Positions 18,186 to 25,994 of a DNA stretch of 64,000 bases are shown here, one piece after another. The notes beneath the pieces were generated by a model, which made no database searches, was not told the origin of the DNA, and worked only from the letters and a program-made list of their open reading frames with translations. Origin of the DNA: an uncultured Bacteroidota bacterium. Its GTDB lineage: Bacteria; Bacteroidota; Bacteroidia; Chitinophagales; Chitinophagaceae. Position 1 is the stretch's first letter. Each line of letters starts with the position of its first letter. The DNA is taken from NCBI GenBank assembly GCA_903819975.1, contig CAIJFI010000011.1, forward strand, positions 1 to 64,000, written 5' to 3'. The position numbers were made by a program, and so were the translations under genes.

Positions 18186-18233
18186 ACTAATTGAAACTCT
18201 ACGGAGTTAAAAAATATTGAAAAAAGATTATTT

Positions 18234-18659
18234 ATGTCACAAGATACACACGCAGAACACGGAGATCCAATAGCAGAAATTAAAAAGGTTACAATCATCT
18301 TATCGGCACTTACTATCATTGAATTGATTTTAGGTTACTGGATGATAGGTATGGAGAATGCTGGTTTACGTTTAGCAGTTAAAGGTTCAATTGTAATTTT
18401 AATGATGGCTAAAGCGTTTTACATTGTTGCTTACTTTATGCACTTAAAGCATGAAGCTAAAAACTTAATCATGACTATTGTAGTACCTTTGGCATTATTT
18501 ATATGGTTTATTACTGCGTTCTTATCTGATGGAAATTCCTTCAAAAATTTACGTAACACTTTTGACCCTCATTATAAAGCACAATCTACAATTAAAGTAG
18601 AAAGCAAGGAGCATGGTACACACCACGCAACTGAAGAGGCTCCTGCAGAGAAAAAGTAA
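18234..18659 (+). CDS. Cytochrome c oxidase subunit IV
   Basis: This is a 141-aa protein with three hydrophobic helices typical of bacterial subunit IV. The motif KAFYIVAYFMHLKHE includes the conserved YFMHLK. The C-terminal tail is charged and soluble. It ends the oxidase gene run and is followed by a strong terminator. Confidence 0.9.
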   Translation: MSQDTHAEHGDPIAEIKKVTIILSALTIIELILGYWMIGMENAGLRLAVKGSIVILMMAKAFYIVAYFMHLKHEAKNLIMTIVVPLALFIWFITAFLSDGNSFKNLRNTFDPHYKAQSTIKVESKEHGTHHATEEAPAEKK

Positions 18660-18683
18660 AAGTTGTAAAATTAGCATATTCAG

Positions 18684-18710
18684 AACCATCCTTTCGAGGA
18701 TGGTTTTTTT
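18684..18710 (+). terminator. Rho-independent terminator of the act/cox operon
   Basis: AACCATCC pairs with GGATGGTT around a TTTCGA loop and is followed by a run of seven T (18704-18710). Confidence 0.9.
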
Positions 18711-18767
18711 ATGCAAATACAATGCCATATAGGCTTTGAGTCGTAACTTCGCTTATCAATTTATAGT

Positions 18768-19586
18768 ATGTCTAAAAAGTCCATTTACGGTTTAATCATT
18801 GCGCTACTTATCCCAGTGCTTTGCTACTTGTGGTTAAAGCAAGCAAGTGATACAGCGGTGATAATGCCTCGCCATTATTTATTAGATACCGTAGTTGAAA
18901 ATGTAGTAAAGGGTAAAGTCCAAACAGATAGTATCTGGCATACTACTAAAGATATTCGTTTGGTAAATCAAATGGGGGACACGGTTAATTTGTATGATCA
19001 AAAAGGAAAAATAATTATTCTAGATTTCTTCTTTACAAGTTGTGGTAGTATTTGCCCTAAGCTTACTCGCAATATGGTTAAGTTGCAACAATCATTTATT
19101 AAGGGAGGTGATGTACGTAAAAAACAAGTAGATACAACCATTGTTCAGTTCATGTCCATGTCCGTAGATCCTGTTAGAGACAGTGTTCCTGTTTTACGTG
19201 AATATGCAAACAAGATGGATGTAATTTCGGATAACTGGTGGTTGCTTACAGGCAATAGAGATTCTATTTACAAATTTGCCTTTGAAGAAATGAAAGTTGA
19301 TAAATTTAGTGAAGAGCCAATTAATCCAGATTTTGTTCATACCAGCCGTTTTGTATTGATTGATAAAAACATGCAAGTGCGCGGTTATTACAATGGATTG
19401 GATTCAACCTCTTTATTAAAACTGGCAAAGGACGTTGGTTATGTAATGATGGAGAAAGATCACAAACGCAAAAGTGAAGTTTTCCAACAAATTATTGAAC
19501 TAAGTTGGTTGTGGCTTGTTATAGCTGTGTTAGTAGGAGGGTTTGTTTACTACTTTACTGGAATGAAAAAAAGGGATAGGAATTAA
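18768..19586 (+). CDS. SCO1/SenC-family copper chaperone
   Basis: This is a 272-aa thioredoxin-fold protein with an N-terminal hydrophobic anchor and a C-terminal hydrophobic helix (about residues 244-264). The copper-binding CxxxC is CGSIC (Cys92, Cys96) and the distal His is in DFVHTSRF (about His191). SCO proteins deliver copper to the CuA site of oxidase subunit II, fitting the neighbouring coxB. It lies after the terminator of the main operon and 42 nt before a DUF420 gene. Confidence 0.93.
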   Translation: MSKKSIYGLIIALLIPVLCYLWLKQASDTAVIMPRHYLLDTVVENVVKGKVQTDSIWHTTKDIRLVNQMGDTVNLYDQKGKIIILDFFFTSCGSICPKLTRNMVKLQQSFIKGGDVRKKQVDTTIVQFMSMSVDPVRDSVPVLREYANKMDVISDNWWLLTGNRDSIYKFAFEEMKVDKFSEEPINPDFVHTSRFVLIDKNMQVRGYYNGLDSTSLLKLAKDVGYVMMEKDHKRKSEVFQQIIELSWLWLVIAVLVGGFVYYFTGMKKRDRN

Positions 19587-19628
19587 TCTCTGAATTGAAT
19601 ATATTTTAAATTAAATAAAATAAAAGAT

Positions 19629-20213
19629 ATGTTGACTCCTGTGTTAAAAAAGAACGACAAACAAGCTAAATTATTAATTGGTATTTTTTCTGCTATTGTT
19701 TTTATAGCAGTTACATTTTTAAGCAAGTTTACTTTAAATGTCGCATTGCCTTTTGATAAACATGTATTTGCATTATGCAATGCGTTGTTAAATACTGGAG
19801 TTTGTATTTTATTGATTGCCGCATTGGTTGCGGTGAAAAACAAAAATTTTCTATTACATAAAAACTTGATGCTATTGGCAATGTTATTGTCGGTATTATT
19901 TTTAGTTACTTATATCGCGCACCACTTGTTTGCAGGTGAAGCACGTTTTGGAGATGCTAACTTTGACGGAGTGGTTTCTCCGGAGGAAGCGGCTTTAGTG
20001 GGCAATAGCCGTCCTTTTTATTTAATTCTATTAACCACTCATATTATTTTAGCTGCTACTAGCTTGCCATTTATTTTATTTACTGCTTACCGTGGGTTAA
20101 CAGGAGAATACGAGGATCATAAGCGTAAAGCTAAACGTATGTGGCCTATTTGGTTTTATGTTGCTGCAACAGGTCCATTAGTATATTGGATGATTAAGCC
20201 TTATTATAATTAG
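19629..20213 (+). CDS. DUF420 membrane protein (oxidase-associated)
   Basis: This is a 194-aa protein with five hydrophobic segments and conserved histidines (YIAHHLFAGEARFG, LLTTHIILA, YEDHKRKAKRMWP). It matches the DUF420 family, which is regularly linked to cytochrome oxidase and SCO genes. A structural or haem-related role in oxidase assembly is inferred from context; no biochemical role can be read from the sequence. Confidence 0.88.
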   Translation: MLTPVLKKNDKQAKLLIGIFSAIVFIAVTFLSKFTLNVALPFDKHVFALCNALLNTGVCILLIAALVAVKNKNFLLHKNLMLLAMLLSVLFLVTYIAHHLFAGEARFGDANFDGVVSPEEAALVGNSRPFYLILLTTHIILAATSLPFILFTAYRGLTGEYEDHKRKAKRMWPIWFYVAATGPLVYWMIKPYYN

Positions 20214-20227
20214 TATTTATAGCGCAT

Positions 20228-20259
20228 AAAAAAGGAGTGAAAAAATTCACTCCTTTTTT
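20228..20259. terminator. Bidirectional terminator
   Basis: A 14-bp perfect stem (AAAAAAGGAGTGAA and its complement) has a 4-nt loop and T tracts on both strands. It ends the SCO-DUF420 unit and the minus-strand gene at 20258, whose stop codon it overlaps. Confidence 0.9.
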
Positions 20260-20605
20260 AATACCCTAATTCTAAAGCGGGGTCCCAAAATATTTTTTCA
20301 AAGTCAAGGACGGTTTCGTTCTTGACTTTTATTTTTTCCTTCTCTAAGAGTTCTTGCATTGTAGTGGGCGTTTCAAAATGCCCTTTACCTGTGAGCATTC
20401 CGTTTCGGTTTACAACGCGGTGTGCCGGCACTTTTGGCTTTACACCATGTGATGCATTCATGGCCCATCCAACCATTCTTGAACTGCCTCCTGTGCCAAT
20501 ATATTTTGCAATGGCTCCATAACTAGTAACACGACCCTTGGGTATTAAACGTACTACATCAAATACGTTTTGAAAAAAATCCTGTGTCTTTGGCGTGTAT
20601 TGCAT
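20258..20605 (-). CDS. Alkyltransferase-like protein (MGMT family, no active-site Cys)
   Basis: This is a 115-aa protein matching the DNA-binding domain of O6-alkylguanine-DNA alkyltransferases. It has the helix-turn-helix region RVTSYGAIAKYIG and the family block VPAHRVVNRNG. The reactive Cys of PCHR is replaced by Ala (Ala61). Such alkyltransferase-like proteins bind O6-alkylguanine and hand lesions to nucleotide excision repair rather than repairing them. Length is normal for the class. It lies upstream of nothing obvious; trmB precedes it on the same strand with a 41-nt gap. Confidence 0.88.
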   Translation of the reverse strand: MQYTPKTQDFFQNVFDVVRLIPKGRVTSYGAIAKYIGTGGSSRMVGWAMNASHGVKPKVPAHRVVNRNGMLTGKGHFETPTTMQELLEKEKIKVKNETVLDFEKIFWDPALELGY

Positions 20606-20646
20606 CTGAAGTTATTGGGCTATTGTATTAGATTAGTAAACCTTTT

Positions 20647-21501
20647 CTATTCCATTGCTTGTTTGCCATTGCGTGCTAAGCTATCATGCGTTTCAGTTAC
20701 TTCAAACGCTGCAATGATGTCTTTTAATTTTTCTTCTAACTCAATAGGCAATTCCTTATCTAATTTAAATTGAAGATAATGAATACGATTACTGCTTGCA
20801 ATGTTTAATCCTTCGTAATAAGTTTTAATTGTGCAACGATCATCCCATTTATCAGACTGCATAAACTCGGTGCCATAAACATCGTAGGTTGCAGTAAGTA
20901 GGGTAAGTCCGTATAGTTCAATAACGGTTTTAGTAAACAAATATAAATTAGGGCTATCTGTTTTTAAATGTACAATACCACCTGGTTTTAAGAACTGTTG
21001 GTATAATCGTAAAAACTTGGGATGCGTTAGTCGCTTCTTTGCTTTTGATAATCTTAATTGGGGATCAGGAAAGGTGATCCATATTTCACTTACTTCATCC
21101 TTTGCAAAATACTGCGTTACTTGGTCTATTTGTGTTCTTACGAATGCCACATGCTTTAATCCATCTCTGTTAGCAATGCTAGCACCTTTCCAAATACGAT
21201 TTCCTTTTATGTCTAATCCTACAAAATTTTGATTGTCAAACATGCGTCCTAAACCTACTGCATATTCGCCACGGCCACATGCTAGTTCTAACACCAATGG
21301 TTTTATAGCAGGAACTGTTGCATCTGTGCTGTTATTTTGTGTAGGCAGTGAAATAGCCAATTCATCAATTTCAATATTCACTGTTCCTTTCTTTAGTTCC
21401 TCAAAAAATGATGCCCATTTGCCGGGCATCCCCTGCGGATATTCCAACACATTTTCATATTCCTTAATAGCCGCAAACTTGATTAATTTTTTCTGACCCA
21501 T
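20647..21501 (-). CDS. trmB: tRNA (guanine-N7-)-methyltransferase
   Basis: This is a 284-aa Rossmann-fold SAM methyltransferase. The SAM motif is LELACGRGEYAVGLG. The TrmB signatures are FVGLDIKGNRIWKGA, WITFPDPQ and KTDSPNLY. It methylates G46 in the tRNA variable loop. The N-terminal 65 residues include a segment (about 35-65) longer than usual. It shares a strand with the alkyltransferase-like gene and the FAD oxidoreductase gene, with gaps of 41 nt and 15 nt. Confidence 0.93.
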   Translation of the reverse strand: MGQKKLIKFAAIKEYENVLEYPQGMPGKWASFFEELKKGTVNIEIDELAISLPTQNNSTDATVPAIKPLVLELACGRGEYAVGLGRMFDNQNFVGLDIKGNRIWKGASIANRDGLKHVAFVRTQIDQVTQYFAKDEVSEIWITFPDPQLRLSKAKKRLTHPKFLRLYQQFLKPGGIVHLKTDSPNLYLFTKTVIELYGLTLLTATYDVYGTEFMQSDKWDDRCTIKTYYEGLNIASSNRIHYLQFKLDKELPIELEEKLKDIIAAFEVTETHDSLARNGKQAME

Positions 21502-21516
21502 GGCGCAAAGATAGTA

Positions 21517-22677
21517 TTAGCGACCCATTAATGTTACTGCTTTTTGCGCTACAATAGGAGCAATGGCAACACCCATTCCACTCATACGTACTGCGCAATA
21601 AACATTAGGTTGCAACTTTTGAATAATTGGCTTTTTAATTTTACCCATCCCCATTGTGCCACTCCATCTTAATTCAATTTTTGGCTTCTTAGATCCTTTT
21701 GGTAAAATTCGTTTCATCATAAATTCCTCCAAGGTTTTTTGAATATGTTTGGATGTTTCTAATGATGTTGTTTTTTCATTTTTGAAATCTTTATTTCTTG
21801 CACCTCCTAATAATAATCGGTTGCCCACATTTCTGAAATAATAAAATCCTTCATCAAAATGGAATGTGCCTTTAAATTTTAAATTTGGAATGGGTTCTGT
21901 TACAAATACCTGTCCTCTTGCTGGCACTACATCTAAGGTTGGTAATAATTGTTTTGCAAATCCATTGGTGCAAATTAATAATTGCTTTGTTTCTAAAGTT
22001 GCTTCTAAATTTGTTTTGATTGTAACGCCTTTTTTATGCGACTTAAATTTTTTCACTTCGGTATTAAATAAAATTTGTACTCCCTTTGCTTGTACTGCTT
22101 TTTGTAATGCTAATACTAACTTCGCCGAATTTAATTGTCCTTCAAAAGGACTAAAGGCCAATGCATTAATTTTTTGAAAACCAAGTTTATTTATCTGTTT
22201 TGTTTCATTGGTATAAATAGGTAAATACTTGCCGTTCTTTTTTGGTGTTTTTAAAACGGGCGCTAATACTTTATTTAAGTATGCAATATCTGAATCTAAT
22301 TTGTCTATTTCATATGCTCCACCTTCTTCAAATAATTCATACCCACCAAATCTATCAAAATCAATATCGGCTTTTCCAAATACCTTTTGTATTCTTTGTA
22401 ATCCATCATAACGCATCTTCACAGTCTCTAACATATTGGCTTCACCCATTAATTGTACATCGTAAATAAGTTCCGATACACTTCCAAAACAGCTAAAGCC
22501 TGCATTACGTGTGCTTGCTCCCGAAGGAATAACTCCACGTTCTAGTATGGTAATATTTAATTTAGGGTGCTTATTAATAAGCTCATAGGCTGTCCATAGC
22601 CCTACGAAACCACATCCAATAATTACCAGGTCCTTTGGGGCGTAATAGGTTGATTGCTCCCATACTGAAATAGCCAT
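21517..22677 (-). CDS. FAD-dependent amine/amino acid oxidoreductase (DAO family)
   Basis: This is a 386-aa protein with an N-terminal dinucleotide-binding motif (VIIGCGFVGLWTA) and the DAO-family features STRNAGFSC and a C-terminal RWSGTMGMG, then VRMSGMGVAIAP. Members oxidise amino acids or amines with FAD. The substrate cannot be inferred. The ATG at 22677 (MAISVWEQ) is chosen over one 30 nt upstream because homologues start with a similar WEQ segment. It lies upstream of trmB on the same strand. Confidence 0.88.
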   Translation of the reverse strand: MAISVWEQSTYYAPKDLVIIGCGFVGLWTAYELINKHPKLNITILERGVIPSGASTRNAGFSCFGSVSELIYDVQLMGEANMLETVKMRYDGLQRIQKVFGKADIDFDRFGGYELFEEGGAYEIDKLDSDIAYLNKVLAPVLKTPKKNGKYLPIYTNETKQINKLGFQKINALAFSPFEGQLNSAKLVLALQKAVQAKGVQILFNTEVKKFKSHKKGVTIKTNLEATLETKQLLICTNGFAKQLLPTLDVVPARGQVFVTEPIPNLKFKGTFHFDEGFYYFRNVGNRLLLGGARNKDFKNEKTTSLETSKHIQKTLEEFMMKRILPKGSKKPKIELRWSGTMGMGKIKKPIIQKLQPNVYCAVRMSGMGVAIAPIVAQKAVTLMGR

Positions 22678-22834
22678 AACATTATGTTTAGGATACAAAT
22701 ATCCCATTTAGAGCCGAATAAGCCCAAAATGTTCCATTTTCTGCATCAAAAATCTGTTTTTGGGAACAAATTTAAAAAGGTAAGTAACCTATTTTACCCT
22801 TTTGGGGTCTTAAATTGAATCAAATTTAAACCAC

Positions 22835-23623
22835 ATGAAAAAAATCATTTTTTTAGGTCTAACTGTTGCTGCAATTACGATTGGCTGCAACTCTGAGACT
22901 AAAACAAGTTCTCAAGCCGGCGTTTACAAAATAGATAAAGCCACTATTACTGATGGCAAAACCGAAACTGTTAATTTGGCTTCAGACGGTAACACACAGT
23001 ACAAAATTTACACACCCGAAGCGTATTTTTACATTGCAATCGGCAAAGACTCTACAGTTGCTTATGGTCTTGGATCTTATACAAAAGTTGGCAATACCAT
23101 CACAGAAAGCAATATTTACAATAGCGGTTCTTTGGACACTGCTTGGGATGCGAAATTAGACATTACTACATCTGAAAAAGGATATACGCAAGTGATTCCT
23201 GAAATGAAAGTAAATGGAGTTAGTTATAAATTAACCGAAGACTATACGACTGTTCCAGCTACTGGTACAAGCGCTTTAGATGGTGTATGGAAGCAAACTA
23301 AAACCTTGGTTGTTACAGGAACTGATACTGTTGATAAAACTTACAACGAGTACAAAGTATATAGCGCTGGTCATTTTATGTGGGCAACAAGCTATTTATC
23401 TGATACCGCAGCTAATAAAACAACTAAATTAGTTGGTCATGGTACATTTACCTTAAACAATGATGCATTGACTGAGCAATTAGATTTATCTAACATGAAA
23501 GGTATTACTGGCAAATATGATATTAAAGTAAAGTTTAATGGTGCTGATGAGTATACACAAGAAACTGCTGACACAACAAATAAGTCTGTAGGATTTAAAA
23601 CATATAAGCGCATTAAGAAATAG
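22835..23623 (+). CDS. Lipoprotein with two lipocalin-like repeats
   Basis: This is a 262-aa protein with a lipoprotein signal (ITIGC). Two beta-rich halves (about residues 28-135 and 145-258) look alike: each starts with a GVYK/GVWK-type strand, then a KIYTPEAYFYIA or KVYSAGHFMWAT strand, then a YTKVGNTI or HGTFTLNNDA turn. This suggests a duplicated lipocalin-like domain. It is probably outer-membrane anchored. A GC-rich hairpin terminator follows. Ligand and function are unknown. Confidence 0.75.
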   Translation: MKKIIFLGLTVAAITIGCNSETKTSSQAGVYKIDKATITDGKTETVNLASDGNTQYKIYTPEAYFYIAIGKDSTVAYGLGSYTKVGNTITESNIYNSGSLDTAWDAKLDITTSEKGYTQVIPEMKVNGVSYKLTEDYTTVPATGTSALDGVWKQTKTLVVTGTDTVDKTYNEYKVYSAGHFMWATSYLSDTAANKTTKLVGHGTFTLNNDALTEQLDLSNMKGITGKYDIKVKFNGADEYTQETADTTNKSVGFKTYKRIKK

Positions 23624-23646
23624 TTATCAATTATTTTAAGTTTGGT

Positions 23647-23676
23647 AAAGGGCCGCTCTTTTTAGGGCGGCCCTTT
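23647..23676 (+). terminator. Hairpin terminator, GC-rich stem
   Basis: AAAGGGCCGC pairs with GCGGCCCTTT across a 10-nt loop. The following T tract is short, so termination may be partial. Confidence 0.7.
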
Positions 23677-23734
23677 ATATTTGTGCAACTCTAATTTGTT
23701 GATTTATCATTAAATCCGGAAATTGCATCCAATA

Positions 23735-24466
23735 ATGCGCAAACACCTACAATTACTTTTATTAATTATATTTTTTACTATTAAGGTAAGTGCGCAAACC
23801 AGCCATTCACAGGAATCTTGGTGGGATTATTTAAATCAAAATAGATATTCTGATAAATGGGGTTCTTGGATTGATGTTCAATCAAAAAGAAAAGATCATT
23901 TTGTAAATCTTATAAACGCGAACGAGTATACATTGGGTGCATCCTATTATCCCAACAATCATTTTAAATATACAGGCTCGTTAACTTATGTAGATCAATT
24001 TCCTGCGGCAGGTAAACCCTATCACTTAGCAGAATACAGGCCTTGGCAACAAATTCAATTAAATACAAGCACTAAACAATCTAAGTGGTTACAGTGGGTA
24101 AGATTAGAAGAACGTTTTAAAGAAACTGCAATTAATAATAAAGCAAGTGGTCAGTTTGATTTTAACTATCGCTTAAGATATTATGTGTTAGCGCAGTTTC
24201 CGATTGGGAAACATAAATACGATAAAGGATCATTTTCCTTTGTAACCTCGGAAGAATTGTATTTAAATTTTGGCAAAAATATTGTGTACAATACATTTGA
24301 TCAAAACCGCTTTTTCCTTGGATTTTACTATTATATTAATAAGGACAATATTTTACAACTGGGGTATACTAATATGTTTCAAAAATATAATACACCCGAT
24401 AAGTATCTTAATGCTGATGTGTTAAGAATTTCTGTTTTCAATAATATAGATTTTAGAAAAAAATAG
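23735..24466 (+). CDS. DUF2490 outer-membrane-type protein
   Basis: This protein of about 243 aa has a signal peptide ending IKVSAQ, followed by a beta-strand-rich sequence with aromatic ends (WWDYLNQNRYSDKWGSW, FLGFYYYINKDNILQLGYT) and a terminal VFNNIDF. It matches DUF2490, a Bacteroidota family of predicted beta-barrel proteins. I used the ATG at 23735 rather than a TTG at 23723. Fourteen nt after its stop codon lies a copy of the pectin-locus operator. Confidence 0.75.
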   Translation: MRKHLQLLLLIIFFTIKVSAQTSHSQESWWDYLNQNRYSDKWGSWIDVQSKRKDHFVNLINANEYTLGASYYPNNHFKYTGSLTYVDQFPAAGKPYHLAEYRPWQQIQLNTSTKQSKWLQWVRLEERFKETAINNKASGQFDFNYRLRYYVLAQFPIGKHKYDKGSFSFVTSEELYLNFGKNIVYNTFDQNRFFLGFYYYINKDNILQLGYTNMFQKYNTPDKYLNADVLRISVFNNIDFRKK

Positions 24467-24480
24467 TCACATATCCTAAG

Positions 24481-24494
24481 CGGTATCGTTTGCG
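24481..24494 (+). promoter_or_regulatory. LacI-type operator candidate, copy 1
   Basis: CGGTATCGTTTGCG is identical to sites at 25878 and 37283. The complement contains CGCAAACG, the half-site typical of LacI-family operators. This copy does not precede a protein gene; it precedes a -7 box and a terminator with no ORF between them. Confidence 0.6.
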
Positions 24495-24526
24495 CTCATT
24501 GTACAAGTTTCTATAGTTATACTGGT

Positions 24527-24534
24527 TATCTTTG
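24527..24534 (+). promoter_or_regulatory. Putative -7 promoter box (TATCTTTG)
   Basis: An exact TAnnTTTG match lies 33 nt downstream of the operator and about 70 nt upstream of the terminator hairpin. No protein-coding frame follows. Confidence 0.45.
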
Positions 24535-24540
24535 TATCCT

Positions 24541-24634
24541 ACTTACAAAACAAGCGCAATTAAAATAGTTTTTCAAGCAAGCAAGCAATGGTATACTAAG
24601 CGATGAGGTCAATTTATTTGACCTCATTTTTTTT
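24541..24634 (+). ncRNA. Candidate small RNA beside the pectin locus
   Basis: The segment has its own upstream -7 box, an adjacent LacI-type operator, no reading frame longer than a few codons and a strong terminator. The predicted transcript is about 94 nt. The alternative is that it is only the 3' untranslated tail of the DUF2490 gene. The start is inferred from the -7 box position. Confidence 0.35.
24603..24634 (+). terminator. Strong rho-independent terminator
   Basis: ATGAGGTCAA pairs with TTGACCTCAT around a 5-nt loop and is followed by eight T. The T tract is on the plus strand only and touches the stop codon of the minus-strand gene at 24633. Confidence 0.9.
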
Positions 24635-25751
24635 ATAGATGCCAATAACTTTCTGATTGACTAAATCCTTTGATTAAGAAATTGAATTTTCTTTTACTTG
24701 GCAATTCATAAATTCCTCTGCGCGTATAAATTGCTATCGCTCCGCTGTTTGAAGGGCCGCCACTAAAAGGAGAATATACTTTTATCATTGCAATGTCATT
24801 TACATTAATCATACTTATATATTCATCATCTACTTTAAATTCATCTAAGTAAACATTTATAGGTTGATTTCTCCAGTGTAAAGTTGAAACACCTGCATCA
24901 TTTGTTTTCTTTGTAATACCTGGTAAGCGTGTTTGAATAAAGGTAAAAACGTCAAACGATCTTGAAATGCTTTCGTCTTCAATTCCGTCAAAAATAGTTG
25001 GATCGCCTCCTTGAAATAAACCAGTACTATATTGTTCGTCAAATAACTGCACCTGTTTTTTAATTTTTGATTTTACTGTTACAGTCGCAAGCGTATTCAT
25101 TTTGTTTTCAATCTTCTCAGAGATATTAAATTGATAATTAGAATCAATAGCAGATTGTCTTTCGTCAACAGCAATAAATTCATGTGTTGAAATAATTGGC
25201 TGAAACAAAGAGTCAACATTATTTTTTATTTCAATATTTATATCACTCTTCTTTTTTCCTATTTCAAAAAACATAAAATTAGCCGAATCTGGAAATGCAA
25301 TTTTTGCGGTTTTAAAATGACCTCCATAGTCCACATTAGTCATTCCAATATAAGCGGGCTTATTTTTTAATAGCATCATATAATTTAATGCTGTCGTCTT
25401 TGGGCTATAGTTGGTAATTTTTCCTTCTAATTGAGGGAATGCTTTTTGTACTAAAAAATGCATTGCATAATTCCCCGCTGGGATATCTTCACCAATAATA
25501 ATATTTGCAAAAGATGCTCCATCCACCATGGGGTATCTAAATTCATTTCTACTTTTTTTATTTGTATTTTCTAATACAATATGTAAGGTCACATTTTTGT
25601 ACTCGGCCTTGGTTGTATTCCAATTGCAATTAACAAGTATGGTATCATTTTTTTTAAATTCATGCTTATTTAATTGAACATAAAGGGAGTCACTTGCTCT
25701 ACTTTGAGTAAAGCCAGCAATTAGTAATAAAACTATATATAGGACTTTCAT
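24633..25751 (-). CDS. Secreted protein with macroglobulin-like region and TonB-plug-like C-terminus
   Basis: This is a 372-aa protein with a signal peptide (LYIVLLLIAGFTQSRA). The N-terminal region (about residues 25-120) looks like an MG2-type beta-sandwich (YVQLNKHEFKKNDTILVNCNW, ENTNKK). The C-terminal part (about 240-370) resembles a TonB-receptor plug (GVSTLHWRNQPINVYLDEF, then VNDIAMIKVYSPFSG, GAIAIYTRRG) without a barrel. Such proteins are common in Chitinophagaceae and their role is unclear. The ATG at 25751 is used, since the upstream 21 residues would precede a complete signal peptide. It is divergent from susC, so one operator may serve both. Confidence 0.75.
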   Translation of the reverse strand: MKVLYIVLLLIAGFTQSRASDSLYVQLNKHEFKKNDTILVNCNWNTTKAEYKNVTLHIVLENTNKKSRNEFRYPMVDGASFANIIIGEDIPAGNYAMHFLVQKAFPQLEGKITNYSPKTTALNYMMLLKNKPAYIGMTNVDYGGHFKTAKIAFPDSANFMFFEIGKKKSDINIEIKNNVDSLFQPIISTHEFIAVDERQSAIDSNYQFNISEKIENKMNTLATVTVKSKIKKQVQLFDEQYSTGLFQGGDPTIFDGIEDESISRSFDVFTFIQTRLPGITKKTNDAGVSTLHWRNQPINVYLDEFKVDDEYISMINVNDIAMIKVYSPFSGGPSNSGAIAIYTRRGIYELPSKRKFNFLIKGFSQSESYWHL

Positions 25752-25877
25752 GGGGAATTGGTTAGATCGTTTAATCCCCCTAAAAGTAATTAATTGTCTC
25801 ATCATTTTGGCCAATTACACAAGCGTTACAGCGGTTTTTGGTTTAGCGGCCCCAAAAGCCTGAATTATAGCATATTT

Positions 25878-25891
25878 CGGTATCGTTTGCG
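25878..25891 (+). promoter_or_regulatory. LacI-type operator candidate, copy 2 (susC)
   Basis: CGGTATCGTTTGCG lies 104 nt before the susC ATG and 127 nt before the start of the divergent gene. It matches the sites at 24481 and 37283 base for base. Confidence 0.7.
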
Positions 25892-25994
25892 TAAATAAAT
25901 ACATTGATTATATGTGAAATTTAAGTTAATATAAATAGACTTGTAAACGATTTAAAAGGCCATTTTGGCCAAGATTGCTAAACAAATTGCTTAT

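Noticed and set aside
24633-25751. Truncated SusC transporter
   Set aside because: The plug-like C-terminus suggested this, but the N-terminal macroglobulin-like region and the normal ending mean it is a separate plug-only family.
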